A stretch of DNA of 64,000 nucleotides, taken from NCBI RefSeq assembly GCF_036417845.1, contig NW_027118693.1, forward strand, positions 4,598,001 to 4,662,000, written 5' to 3'. The stretch comes from Apteryx mantelli (Eukaryota > Chordata > Aves > Apterygiformes > Apterygidae). Shown here piece after piece: positions 1 to 12,142 of this stretch. The notes under the pieces are model-generated. The model was not told the DNA's origin. It did no database searches and saw only the letters and a program-made list of their open reading frames with translations. The position numbers and the translations under genes were made by a program. Position 1 is the stretch's first letter. Every line of letters starts with the position of its first letter.

Positions 1-2319
1 CATTGCCTGAGAAATATCACAGGCAAAGGAGGCCAGTCACAGGCAGGCAGGCAGGCAGGCAGTCTAGGAACTCAGCAACAACAACAACAACAACAATAAG
101 AATCAAAGAAAAATGAGGTGAAATGCAGCAAAGCAGTTACTTACATTAATCTATGTGCAGGAAACACTATCAAGGGGAAATAGAAGGCCAGCAGAATTTC
201 TGCAGACCATCATCTCCTTCCCTCTCCTCCCACTACCTTGAGAGAACAATCTGGCATGTCTCATTTCAAGGTTCTTGTAGAGCCTCTTTGAGTCAGCTGC
301 TAATGCCGTTTGTTCTGATGCACTGTGCTGCCAGACAGAAGTAAGCTCTGAATTTTTTTTCCTTTCAAGTAAAACCACCCAAAGCCCTTTGGTATTCCCT
401 GAAGAATCACGGTCCCCTGTGCTTTCCTGAGATGCTCCTCAGCAGAGTCGGTCTGAGAGGGTGACAGGACATTAATTAAAATGATAGCTGGTACCCAGGT
501 GACCTAATCCCTGCAGAAATGTAGATCCATTTTGTGAAGCAGTCTAAGAGAGAGAAGCACCAATCTTAAAAGGTGCTATCAAGAAATGTAATTTGTGAAA
601 GCAGTTTCTGTGGAGCATCATTCAACTTTTCGCAAAATGGATTTCTAAAGGAGATGAGAGGAAGAGATTCATCTTCTCTAAGGGCAGAGGGAGGCCTGAG
701 TGACAGACTGACATCTAGGCATCTTCATTGCAGACCTCTGGGAGCTCTTCAGGGGTGAGACATTGGTTCCTAAGGGCCACCTGACTATCTTCTACCCCTC
801 CAAAAGGAAGTATGAACCTGAGGGTTCAGAGTTATAACTGCCAACATAATGCAGACCTCTCTTACCATCTTAATGCATCTAAGTTAGGACTAGGCACCTC
901 TGTTTTGACCTCTGAATTGTTCACCTAAAGTTCAGTGAGAGCAATCTCATCCGTGGTGACACTGAGCAAGGCTTTCCCTTTCCCTGAGTATAGGCAGGCT
1001 CTTAGTCCACCTTCTCTGTGCTCGGTGTGGACAGCCCCAGCAGAGCACAAGCCTCTGCCTGTAGGCTTGTCACTGAACTCCAGTGTTCCCAGGGCACTAT
1101 TTGACCCTGTTTCTCTTTAAGTTGGGCTCTAGATCTCTTCTTGTTTCAACCCATTTCTTCATTTTCCAATACATCCAGGGGGTGCAGAGGAGTGGCTGGA
1201 GTAGCCCAGTGTCCCCTCAGTTTCCTCACCAGTCTTTCAGGAAACATGTACTCGTGTCGTTGTGCTTCCAGCTGATGTATCACCTCGTGTAGGGTTGATG
1301 CACAGAGACATTTGGCCAGTCTTCCTGCATCTTGGGGTCCATTTTGACCACAGCACTTTGCTTGCAAAGGGTTTGTGTGAAGGATTTCTGAAAAATGTGT
1401 GCTATGAGTGATTGTCCATATGAACTATATCCACCTGTCTCTAGTGAGTGTGGTCATGTACACCAGTCAGGATGGCATTTTATCCACACTCAGCATCCTT
1501 CTGTAACTGTAAGGTTGAACAGAGAGCAGCTGTTCCTGGTGGGGGTCTCTGCTGGGCCAGTCTCCAATCACAGCTGGAGTAATGCTCCAGATGTGACCCC
1601 AGTTGTGGGAGCATTTGGCACCACCACAGCTATCCCCTGGGGTCATGGCTGGTGCTGCTGGGTGGTGGGAAGCACCACCAACCGCAGCTCACAGCTCTGG
1701 GTGCACAGGGGCGCACACAAGTGGTGCTGGGACCCCTCCTTCCCCATGGGACCAAACCAGGAGGACAAGGGGTCCAAAGGGCTCTGGGGAACCTGATGGG
1801 GAGACAGAAAGAGTGGAGGAGGCTTGGGAGAGCTGTTACTAGACAGAAGTGGGTGAGGAGCAGGAGGAGGGCCCGTGACACCCAAGGAAGTGACCAAGAG
1901 GTGGAGCTCAGTACTGAACTGATCAGCTAGGGTTTTCTTCATTGCTTTCACTGCCTGTAGAGCAAGTGTGAAGCTTTCATCACTGAGGCAACTGCTGTCC
2001 TTATGCTTCAAATGATTCCTGCACCTCTTAGCTTTGAGCATGAATCGTCTTTCAACCAGAAGCTGGAAACTTGACTTCCTGCTGCTCTGTGTATCTGGAG
2101 GCTGGCTCTAAGGTCTTCCAGGCCATGTGTCTCTGCAGCAGGGGCTGGGGCTTGACCCAGAGAAAGTCATGGCATCTCCCTGGTCCCCCTTGTGAGAAGG
2201 AAACTGCAGAGACACTGGCCTGCCAAGAGGACTTTGCTGCCCAACCAGAAGACCATTTCCTGGAGGAGGAGAACCCTGTCAGGAGCTTAGAAAGCTCTGT
2301 CCCATGCCCTTGGCTTCAG

Positions 2320-2985
2320 GAGTGCACCCTCAGCAAGTTTGCTGATGATACAGCACTGGGAGGAGTGGCTGATACACCAGATGGTTGCCCTGCCATTCAG
2401 AGTGATCTTGACAGGCTGGAGAAAAGGGCAGAGAGGAACCTCATGGAGTTCAGGAAAGGAAAATGCTAAGACCTTCACCTAGGGAAGAATGACCCCATGC
2501 ACCAGTACAGGCTGGGTGCCCCCCAGCTGGAGAGCAGCTCTGCAGAGAAGGACCTGGGGGTCCTGGTGAACACCAAGTTGACCGTGAGCCAGCAATGTGC
2601 CCTTGCAGCAAGAGCCAACGGTATCCTGGGCTACCTTAGGAAGAGCATTGGCAGCAGGTCGAGGGAGGTGAGGGAGGTGATCCTCCCCCTCTACTCAGCA
2701 CTGGTGAGACCACATCTGGACTGGTGTGTCTAGTTCAGGGCTCCCCAGTACAGGAGACACGTGGACATATTGGAGCAAGTCCAGCAAAGGGCCACAAAGA
2801 TGATTAAGGGACTGGAGCATGTCTCATATGCGGAAAGTCTGCAAGAGCTGGAACTGTTCAGCCTGGAGAAGAGAAGGCTCAGAAAAGGCTCTTATCAAGG
2901 CTTATAAGCATCTGACAGGAGGAAGTAAAGAAGGTGGAGCCAGAATCTTCTCTGTGGTGCCCCGTGGCAGGACGAGAGGCCCTTG
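2320..2985 (+). mobile_element. CR1 LINE fragment, 3' part of reverse transcriptase (left arm)
   Basis: A plus-strand reading shows the C-terminal part of a CR1 ORF2: [17 protein letters not shown], then LGVLVNTKLTVSQQ, LYSALVRPHLDWCV, ATKMIKGLEHVSYAESLQ and FSLEKRRL, all familiar CR1 reverse-transcriptase tail motifs. Several stops and indels make it a dead relic. It stops near a second CR1 piece that runs the opposite way. Confidence 0.9.
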
Positions 2986-3089
2986 GAAGGAGGCGCTCCA
3001 TTCCCAGAGGGTACACCTCTGAGATACTGTGGTCTGAAGGCAACCTGCGCTGGAGCAGGGACACCCTGCATGAGCCAAGAACTATGGTC

Positions 3090-3960
3090 CGAGAGCATTT
3101 GCTCCATGACACATTGCTCACCAAAGTGAGGCTGAACAGCCTGTAGCTCCCTGGTTTGTCCTTGTGGCCTTTTCTGAAGATGGGCACAACAGCCCTTTTT
3201 CAGCTCACTGGGACCTCCCCTCATCTCCACAACCTTTCAAAAATAATAGAGAGCAGCCTTGCTACGACAGCAGCCAGCTTTCTCAACGCCCTCAGATGCC
3301 ACCCATCCAGTCCCTTAGTCTTTCATGGGCTGAGTTCTTGCAAGTAATCCCTCGCTCAGACCTCATCCACTGCTGGTCACTTTTCCCCTCTGGAGTTCTG
3401 ACTCTAGGTGCTACGACCCAGGAGACCTTCTTGGTGAAGACTGAAGCCAAGAATGCATTGAGTGCCTCAGACCTATCTACATCTGCTACTACTAGATTCC
3501 CTGCCCCGTTCAGCAGTGAGCCCACATTTTCCTTTGCATTCTTTTACTGCAGCTGAAGCAGTAGCAGCTCTTCTTCATGCTCTTGACATCCCTGCAAGTG
3601 TCAATCCCACGGGAGCTTTGGCTTCCCTGACACCATCCCTACTTCACTGGACAATATTTCTGAATTCCTCCTTTGCAGTTTCTCCCTCCTTCCCATTCCC
3701 ATATGCTGCCTTATTGCACTGGAGCTCAGGCATGAGTTCCCTCTTCAGCCAAGCTGGTCTCCTGAGATGTCTACTAGTTTAACTGAGTATCAGGATGGAC
3801 CATTCTTGTGCTTGGTGGATGCTGTCCTTAAAGACCTGCTGGCTCTCCCGAGCTACCCTGCCCTTCAGAGTTGCCTCCCCTTGTCTGTCCCATGGAAGAG
3901 CTCCATACATCTGAGCTGTGCCTTCACACAAAGGGCATCCCCCTCCTCATCCTCTGCCTT
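3090..3960 (-). mobile_element. CR1 LINE fragment, region between endonuclease and RT (left arm)
   Basis: Minus-strand reading shows CR1 ORF2 linker motifs: MGSLLNGAGNLVVADVDRSE, LNAFLASVFTKKVSW, and further on MPIFRKGHKDKPGSYR just before the RT domain. Non-coding similarity to the CR1 consensus (for example the block meaning 'gggatggtgtcagggaag') continues towards ~3960. It is broken by stops. It lies tail to tail with the plus-strand CR1 piece at 2320-2985; about 100 bases between them are unassigned. Confidence 0.8.
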
Positions 3961-5179
3961 GGTCTCTCCTGAAGAACTTGTACCCTACTGTCGCAGCCCT
4001 CCAGTCGTGCGAGTGAACCCAGCACATCTCAGTTATTCCAACCATGTGGCAGCCCTGTGACAGCTTGTGTGTCTCCAGTGCCTCCTGCTGTGCCCCAGGC
4101 TGCATGCACTTGTGTCTATTTGGGCTGCAGAGCCTCAGCTGTGGCACAAAGCACAGATTGGTCATGGGGAAACCTGTGACCAAGGGCCAAGGACACTGTG
4201 TGTGCAATGGCCCCACTTCAGAGCAGAGACATGCTGGCATAGATAGCAGGTGGCAATGTAGTGGTGAAGGGAGGTTCCCACTGAGATGGCAAACTGTCTA
4301 GTACCCAAGGCCATGGCGAAACAGGGCTGGGCCATGCAGGAATGGCAGGAGAGGGGGTTGCTGCCCAAGCTGAATCTGCAGCACCTTGAGGCCTGTGACA
4401 GAGGTGAACTGATGTCCAGGCAGGACAAGGTGCCAATGAAGAAGTCCCTGAGCTGGGACAGCCTGCAGCGACATGAGTGGAGACCTTGGTGTGATGTGCC
4501 TCCCATCTATGCAGCATGCTCGGATGTAGATGGTTCAGACTTTGCCCAAATGCAGTGGTGGGATTCAGTCATTCAGGCACAGGTAAGAAACCCGAGGTGC
4601 CCTGGGACATTGCTGACCAAACACTCCACAAGGGCATGTTTTTTTCTTTAGAACCCATGCATGTATCTAGGTCTGCTAGAAACATGGGGTTGTGCTGGAC
4701 AGCCCAGGCATTGGACAGGGCACTGCAGGCCTAATATTATGTCACTGAATCGAGTGTCTGCGCTGAAATACATCAACTGTTTGTAATGGAGGGATCTGCA
4801 TGTTTCTCAGCTTCAGAGTGAGGGGACATCTAGCACTGTGAGGCTTCTACTGTTCAGATGACGAAGGAAATTCCCCACCTGGCCCCCACCTGATGCTCTA
4901 GAAGGATAGAGGTCTCAGAGTTGCTCCATCAGAGCAAGCAGAAACTGGAACACGCCTTGGACCACCTCTGTCTCTTAAAATTTCACCAAGTGTTAGTGGG
5001 TGACCAGCTGACTCCCACCCTTCATCTCCACTGATTATAATGGGAGCTTAGCCAAGGAGCTCGCATGCAGACATCTCTGTTGTGCTCACTTCAGCTTTGG
5101 CAAGGAGGATCCCACCTCCAGTGTTTTTGCAGAGCTCATGGGAGGGATCTGAGTCCCACTCCTTCCCAGGGGCTTTAAA

Positions 5180-5924
5180 CCAGCAGGAGATGCCTAGATT
5201 GACTCATCTGAATCAATACCTGCAGTGTGGGAAAATGAACTCCCGTCTTGTCCCTGCCGAGGTGTCCTGCCTAGCTAAGAAATGGGAATAGGGGCATCTG
5301 GAGTGGGACATTTCCAACTCTCCTAGATAACCATCCTCTGATGAGGCAAACTGCAATACTCTAACTGGTCTCTCTCCATTGTTTAGAGAGGGATCATGGA
5401 TGAATATTTTGGTCTGCCTCGGTGAACATTTCCCAGGAGCAGGGAGCACAAGGGACAGAGAAAATCACACCTTCTGCTGGGCCTCAGCTCCTGAGCGGGG
5501 CCAGGCTCATGGATGCAGGGAGTTCATGGCAACGGGGCAGCACTGCCGAGAGATAGCTGCGTCCAGGAGCAGCTCCTCTGCAAAGAGCGGCAGGGCTCTG
5601 GACACTGCCTGCTCTTTCTGACATGCGATGAGACAAGACCGAGAGATGTGAAAGGCAGTCTGGAGCGGGAAGACAGAGGAGAGCTCATTTGTGGGAGAAA
5701 TCTTCACAGCCCTTTACACGGTAAGTCTCTGGCTGAAGGACAACACTCCTGAGGTTCCTGGCAGGGTCACTCTCCTGGTTTCTCCAGGGTGGAGGAGGAG
5801 GAGGAGATCATTCAGAGCAGGGATTCCCTCCCACACCATCACCGGGACACGGCATCCAGCTGCCTTCTCCCAGGGACGCTGCAGGGGGGTGAAGCCAGGG
5901 TGTGCACACAGGTCTGCCCAGGGC
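5180..5924 (+). repeat. OR14-type 5' non-coding module, left palindrome copy
   Basis: This stretch aligns base by base, with scattered differences, with 26050-26830 upstream of the intact OR14 gene. Landmarks in the same order are the block around AACTCCCGTCTTGTCCCTG, the 'catttcccaggagcagggag' region, the block ending in 'aggagcagctcctctgcaaa', and a conserved splice-donor-like GTAAGTCTCTGG at 5721. The homology runs on into the spacer to ~6000. No OR coding exon follows. It is most simply a duplicated OR 5' UTR exon plus start of intron, without its gene. Confidence 0.75.
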
Positions 5925-6132
5925 TGTAATTCAGAGCAGTGTCCCTGCACCCCAGGGTGCTGTGTGCCTGGGGCAGTGACTCTGCCACCTGCAAGGTGGC
6001 ATCTCAGGAAATTAGCTTCTCTTTCAGGAAAACCCTGCGTTTGCCTTCCTCTAGAAAAGTCCCCTCTGAAGGCCCTGTGCAAGAGCTGGAGCTGTGAGCA
6101 GTCCTGACTCACGCAGCACTCTCTCAACAACT
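5925..6132. other. Palindrome spacer (208 bp, non-palindromic)
   Basis: The arms stop pairing after the GGGC/GCCC at 5921-5924 and 6133-6136, leaving 208 unpaired bases. The first ~75 bases continue the OR14 5' module seen at 26828-26900, so the symmetry axis falls just inside a copy of that module. The rest (about 6000-6130) has no recognisable feature. A real spacer argues against a simple fold-back sequencing artefact. Confidence 0.85.
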
Positions 6133-6877
6133 GCCCTGGGCAGACCTGTGTGCACACCCTGGCTTCACCCCCCTGCAGCGTCCCTGGGAGAAGGCAGCTG
6201 GATGCCGTGTCCCGGTGATGGTGTGGGAGGGAATCCCTGCTCTGAATGATCTCCTCCTCCTCCTCCACCCTGGAGAAACCAGGAGAGTGACCCCGCCAGG
6301 AACCTCAGGAGTGTTGTCCTTCAGCCAGAGACTTACCGTGTAAAGGGCTGTGAAGATTTCTCCCACAAATGAGCTCTCCTCTGTCTTCCCGCTCCAGACT
6401 GCCTTTCACATCTCTTGGTCTTGTCTCATCGCATGTCAGAAAGAGCAGGCAGTGTCCAGAGCCCTGCCGCTCTTTGCAGAGGAGCTGCTCCTGGACGCAG
6501 CTATCTCTCGGCAGTGCTGCCCCGTTGCCATGAACTCCCTGCATCCATGAGCCTGGCCCCGCTCAGGAGCTGAGGCCCAGCAGAAGGTGTGATTTTCTCT
6601 GTCCCTTGTGCTCCCTGCTCCTGGGAAATGTTCACCGAGGCAGACCAAAATATTCATCCATGATCCCTCTCTAAACAATGGAGAGAGACCAGTTAGAGTA
6701 TTGCAGTTTGCCTCATCAGAGGATGGTTATCTAGGAGAGTTGGAAATGTCCCACTCCAGATGCCCCTATTCCCATTTCTTAGCTAGGCAGGACACCTCGG
6801 CAGGGACAAGACGGGAGTTCATTTTCCCACACTGCAGGTATTGATTCAGATGAGTCAATCTAGGCATCTCCTGCTGG
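6133..6877 (-). repeat. OR14-type 5' non-coding module, right palindrome copy
   Basis: Mirror image of 5180-5924, reading on the minus strand, with the donor-like GTAAGT ending at about 6336. Only a few substitutions separate it from the left copy. As in the left arm, no OR coding exon is attached. Confidence 0.73.
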
Positions 6878-8096
6878 TTTAAAGCCCCTGGGAAGGAGTG
6901 GGACTCAGATCCCTCCCATGAGCTCTGCAAAAACACTGGAGGTGGGATCCTCCTTGCCAAAGCTGAAGTGAGCACAACAGAGATGTCTGCATGCGAGCTC
7001 CTTGGCTAAGCTCCCATTATAATCAGTGGAGATGAAGGGTGGGAGTCAGCTGGTCACCCACTAACACTTGGTGAAATTTTAAGAGACAGAGGTGGTCCAA
7101 GGCGTGTTCCAGTTTCTGCTTGCTCTGATGGAGCAACTCTGAGACCTCTATCCTTCTAGAGCATCAGGTGGGGGCCAGGTGGGGAATTTCCTTCGTCATC
7201 TGAACAGTAGAAGCCTCACAGTGCTAGATGTCCCCTCACTCTGAAGCTGAGAAACATGCAGATCCCTCCATTACAAACAGTTGATGTATTTCAGCGCAGA
7301 CACTCGATTCAGTGACATAATATTAGGCCTGCAGTGCCCTGTCCAATGCCTGGGCTGTCCAGCACAACCCCATGTTTCTAGCAGACCTAGATACATGCAT
7401 GGGTTCTAAAGAAAAAAACATGCCCTTGTGGAGTGTTTGGTCAGCAATGTCCCAGGGCACCTCGGGTTTCTTACCTGTGCCTGAATGACTGAATCCCACC
7501 ACTGCATTTGGGCAAAGTCTGAACCATCTACATCCGAGCATGCTGCATAGATGGGAGGCACATCACACCAAGGTCTCCACTCATGTCGCTGCAGGCTGTC
7601 CCAGCTCAGGGACTTCTTCATTGGCACCTTGTCCTGCCTGGACATCAGTTCACCTCTGTCACAGGCCTCAAGGTGCTGCAGATTCAGCTTGGGCAGCAAC
7701 CCCCTCTCCTGCCATTCCTGCATGGCCCAGCCCTGTTTCGCCATGGCCTTGGGTACTAGACAGTTTGCCATCTCAGTGGGAACCTCCCTTCACCACTACA
7801 TTGCCACCTGCTATCTATGCCAGCATGTCTCTGCTCTGAAGTGGGGCCATTGCACACACAGTGTCCTTGGCCCTTGGTCACAGGTTTCCCCATGACCAAT
7901 CTGTGCTTTGTGCCACAGCTGAGGCTCTGCAGCCCAAATAGACACAAGTGCATGCAGCCTGGGGCACAGCAGGAGGCACTGGAGACACACAAGCTGTCAC
8001 AGGGCTGCCACATGGTTGGAATAACTGAGATGTGCTGGGTTCACTCGCACGACTGGAGGGCTGCGACAGTAGGGTACAAGTTCTTCAGGAGAGACC

Positions 8097-8967
8097 AAGG
8101 CAGAGGATGAGGAGGGGGATGCCCTTTGTGTGAAGGCACAGCTCAGATGTATGGAGCTCTTCCATGGGACAGACAAGGGGAGGCAACTCTGAAGGGCAGG
8201 GTAGCTCGGGAGAGCCAGCAGGTCTTTAAGGACAGCATCCACCAAGCACAAGAATGGTCCATCCTGATACTCAGTTAAACTAGTAGACATCTCAGGAGAC
8301 CAGCTTGGCTGAAGAGGGAACTCATGCCTGAGCTCCAGTGCAATAAGGCAGCATATGGGAATGGGAAGGAGGGAGAAACTGCAAAGGAGGAATTCAGAAA
8401 TATTGTCCAGTGAAGTAGGGATGGTGTCAGGGAAGCCAAAGCTCCCGTGGGATTGACACTTGCAGGGATGTCAAGAGCATGAAGAAGAGCTGCTACTGCT
8501 TCAGCTGCAGTAAAAGAATGCAAAGGAAAATGTGGGCTCACTGCTGAACGGGGCAGGGAATCTAGTAGTAGCAGATGTAGATAGGTCTGAGGCACTCAAT
8601 GCATTCTTGGCTTCAGTCTTCACCAAGAAGGTCTCCTGGGTCGTAGCACCTAGAGTCAGAACTCCAGAGGGGAAAAGTGACCAGCAGTGGATGAGGTCTG
8701 AGCGAGGGATTACTTGCAAGAACTCAGCCCATGAAAGACTAAGGGACTGGATGGGTGGCATCTGAGGGCGTTGAGAAAGCTGGCTGCTGTCGTAGCAAGG
8801 CTGCTCTCTATTATTTTTGAAAGGTTGTGGAGATGAGGGGAGGTCCCAGTGAGCTGAAAAAGGGCTGTTGTGCCCATCTTCAGAAAAGGCCACAAGGACA
8901 AACCAGGGAGCTACAGGCTGTTCAGCCTCACTTTGGTGAGCAATGTGTCATGGAGCAAATGCTCTCG
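8097..8967 (+). mobile_element. CR1 LINE fragment (right-arm mirror of 3090-3960)
   Basis: Exact mirror of the minus-strand CR1 piece in the left arm. It carries the same LNAFLASVFTKKVSW and MPIFRKGHKDKPGSYR motifs at 8532-8765 and 8870 onward. It lies in the highly identical inner part of the palindrome. Confidence 0.8.
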
Positions 8968-9072
8968 GACCATAGTTCTTGGCTCATGCAGGGTGTCCCT
9001 GCTCCAGCGCAGGTTGCCTTCAGACCACAGTATCTCAGAGGTGTACCCTCTGGGAATGGAGCGCCTCCTTCC

Positions 9073-9728
9073 AAGGGCCTCTCGTCCTGCCACGGGGCAC
9101 CACAGAGAAGATTCTGGCTCCACCTTCTTTACTTCCTCCTGTCAGATGCTTATAAGCCTTGATAAGAGCCTTTTCTGAGCCTTCTCTTCTCCAGGCTGAA
9201 CAGTTCCAGCTCTTGCAGACTTTCCGCATATGAGACATGCTCCAGTCCCTTAATCATCTTTGTGGCCCTTTGCTGGACTTGCTCCAATATGTCCACGTGT
9301 CTCCTGTACTGGGGAGCCCTGAACTAGACACACCAGTCCAGATGTGGTCTCACCAGTGCTGAGTAGAGGGGGAGGATCACCTCCCTCGACCGGCTGGCAA
9401 TGCTCTTCCTAAGGTAGCCCAGGATACCGTTGGCTTTTGCTGCAAGGGCACGTTGCTGGCTCACGGTCAACTTGGTGTTCACCAGGACCCCCAGGTCCTT
9501 CTCTGCAGAGCTGCTCTCCAGCTGGGGGGCACCCAGCCTGTACTGGTGCATGGGGTCATTCTTCCCTAGGTGAAGGACTTGGCATTTTCCTTTCCTGAAC
9601 TCCATGAGGTTCCTCTCTGTCCTTTTCTCCAGCCTGTCAAGATCACTCTGAATGGCAGGGCAGCCATCTGGTGTATCAGCCACTCCTCCCAGTGCTGTAT
9701 CATCAGCAAACTTGCTGAGGGTGCACTC
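9073..9728 (-). mobile_element. CR1 LINE fragment, RT C-terminal part (right-arm mirror of 2320-2985)
   Basis: Minus-strand CR1 RT tail with [17 protein letters not shown] and LGVLVNTKLTVSQQ. It has a longer open stretch than the left-arm copy (9324-9683) because the left copy has a stop after GKC. The differences here (R/C, K/R, A/G and the 9-bp indel) mark the start of the more diverged outer part of the arms. Confidence 0.88.
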
Positions 9729-12142
9729 CTGAACTCAAGGGCATGGGACAGAGCTTTGTAAGCTCCTGACAGGGTTCTCCTCCTCCAGGAAATGGTCTTC
9801 TGGTTGGGCAGCAAAGTCTTGTCAGAATGCCAGTGTCTCTGTAGTTTTCTTCTCCCAAGGGGGACCAGGGAGACGCCATGACTTTCTCTGGGTCAAGCCC
9901 CAGCCCCTGCTGCAGAGATACATGGCCTGGAAGACCTTAGAGCCAGCCTCCGGGTACACAGAGCAGCAGGAAGTCAAGCTTCCAGCTTCTGCTTGAAAGC
10001 CAGTTCATGCTCAAAGCTAACAGGCGTGTTTCCAGGAACCATTTGAAGCACAAGGACAGCAGTTGCCTCAGTGATGAAAGCTTCACACTTGCTCTACAGG
10101 CAGTGAACAAAATGAAGAAAACCCTAGCTGATCAGTTCAGTACTGAGCTCCACCTCTTGGTCACTTCCTTGGGTGTCACGGGCCCTCCTCCTGCTCCTCA
10201 CCCACTTCTGTCTAGCAACAGCCCTCTCAACCCTCCTCCACTCTTTCTGTCTCCCCATCACGTTCCCCAGAGCCTTTTGGACCCCTTGTCCCCCTGGTTT
10301 GGCCCCATGGGGGAGGAGGGATCCCAGCACCACTTGTGTGCACCGCTGTGCACCCAGAGCTGTGAGCTCTGAGCTGCGGTGGGTGGTGCTTCCCACCACC
10401 AGCAGCACCAGCCCTGACCCCAGGGGATGGCTGTGGTGGTGCCAAATGCTGCCACAACCGGGGTCACATCTGGAGCATTACTCCAGCTGTGATTGGAGAC
10501 TGGCCCAGCAGAGACCCCCACCAGGAACAGCTGCTCTCTGTTCAACTTACAGTTACAGAAGGATGCTGAGTGTGGATAAAATGCCACCCTGACTGGTGTA
10601 CATGACCACACTCACTAGAGACAGGTGGATATATTTCATATGGACAATCACTCATAGCACACATTCTTCAGAATTCCTTCATGCAAACCCTTTGCAAGCA
10701 AATGCTGTGGTCAAAATGGATCCCAAGATGCAGGAAGACTGGCCAAATGTCTCTGTGCATCAACCCTTCACGAGGTGATACATCAGCTGGAAGCACAACG
10801 ACATGGGTACATGCTTCCTGAAAGACTGGTGAGGAAATTGAGGGGACACTGGGCTACTCCAGCCACTCCTCTGCACCCCCTGGATGTATCAGAAAATGAA
10901 GAAATGGGTTGAAACAAGAAGAGATCTAGAGCCCGGCTTAGGCAGAGACAGGGTCCAATAGTCCCCTGGGAACACTGGAGTTCAGTAACAAGCCTACAGG
11001 CAGAGGCTTGTGCTCTGCTGGGGCTGTCCACACTAAGTGCAAAGGAGGTGGACTAAGAGCCTGCCTGTACTCAGGGAAAGGGAAAGCCTTGCTCAGTGTC
11101 ACCACGGATGAGATTGCTCTCACTGAACTTCAGGTGACAATTCAGAGGTGCCTAGTCCTAACCTAGATGCATTAAGATGGTAAGAGAGGTCTGCATTATG
11201 TTGGCAGTTATAATTCTGAACTCTCAGGTTCATACTTCCTTTTGGAGGGGTAGAAGATAGTCAGGTGGCCCTTAGGAACCAATGTCTCACCCCTGAAGAG
11301 CTCCCAGAGGTCTGCAATGAAGATGCCTACATGTCAGTCTGTCACTCCAGCCTCCCTCTGCCCTTAGAGAGGAGGAATCTGTTCCTCTCCTCTCCTTTAG
11401 AAATCCATTTTGCGAAAAGTTGAATCATGTCCTAAACTCCACTGACTAACCTAAGGCAACCTAAGGTGTCTACCTCTTGAACATTTAAAATCTATCCTTT
11501 CGATGTCCAACATTAGAAAGATAAGGCAGGGAGTGTGACAGTAGCTCCACAGAAGCTGCTTTCACAGATTACATTTCTTGATAGCACTTTTAAAGATTTG
11601 CTGTTTCTCTCTCTTAGGCTGCCTCACAAAATGGATCTACAGTTCTGCAGGGATTAGGTCACCTGGGTACCAGCTATCATTTTAATTAATGTCCTGTCAC
11701 CCTCTCAGACCGACTCTGCTGAGGAGCATCTCAGGAAAGCACAGGGGGCCATGATTCTTCAGGGAATACCAAAGGACTTTGGGTGGTTTTACTTGAAAGG
11801 AAAAAAAAATCAGAGCTTACTTCTGTCTGGCAGCACAGTGCATCAGAACAAACGGCATTAGCAGCTGACTCAAAGAGGCTCTACAAGAACCTTGAAATGA
11901 GACATGCCAGATTGTTCTCTCAAGGTTGTGGGAGGAGAGGGAAGGAGATGATGGTCTGCAGAAATTCTGCTGGCCTTCTATTTCCCCTTGATAGTGTTTC
12001 CTGCACACAGATTAATGTAAGTAACTACTTTGCCGCATTTCACCTCATTTTTTGTTGATTGCTATTTTTGTTGTTGTTGCTGAGTTCCTAGACTGCCTGC
12101 CTGTGATTGTCCCCCTTTGCCTGTGATATTTCTCAGGCAATG

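Larger units (their letters stand above)
1..5924 (+). repeat. Left arm of giant inverted repeat (palindrome)
   Basis: This arm is the reverse complement of 6133-12142. Paired positions sum to 12057 over roughly 2700-5924. The sum becomes 12048 outside a 9-bp length difference near 2670-2680, and 12161 near the outer end because the right arm carries about 100 extra bases (~11425-11555). Base 1 pairs with 12142, so the arm probably starts upstream of the window. It contains an (AAC)n and (CAGG)n tract at 48-97, two CR1 pieces in opposite orientation, and a module homologous to the OR14 5' region. The inner part is nearly identical to the other arm, with only isolated substitutions seen. The outer part shows many substitutions and indels. 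No intact gene was found in it. Confidence 0.95.
6133..12142 (-). repeat. Right arm of giant inverted repeat (palindrome)
   Basis: Reverse-complement partner of 1-5924. It carries the mirror images of the same CR1 pieces (8097-8967 plus strand, 9073-9728 minus strand) and of the OR14-type 5' module (6133-6830, minus strand). Compared with the left arm it has a ~100-base extra block near 11425-11555 and lacks a 9-bp duplication near 9367. The outer end at 12142 matches base 1 of the window, after which unrelated sequence begins. Confidence 0.95.

Noticed and set aside
5714-6268. 184-codon minus-strand open frame across the palindrome axis
   Set aside because: It spans arm, spacer and arm, so its two ends are reverse complements of each other; a coding origin is unlikely and the homologous OR14 5' module is non-coding.
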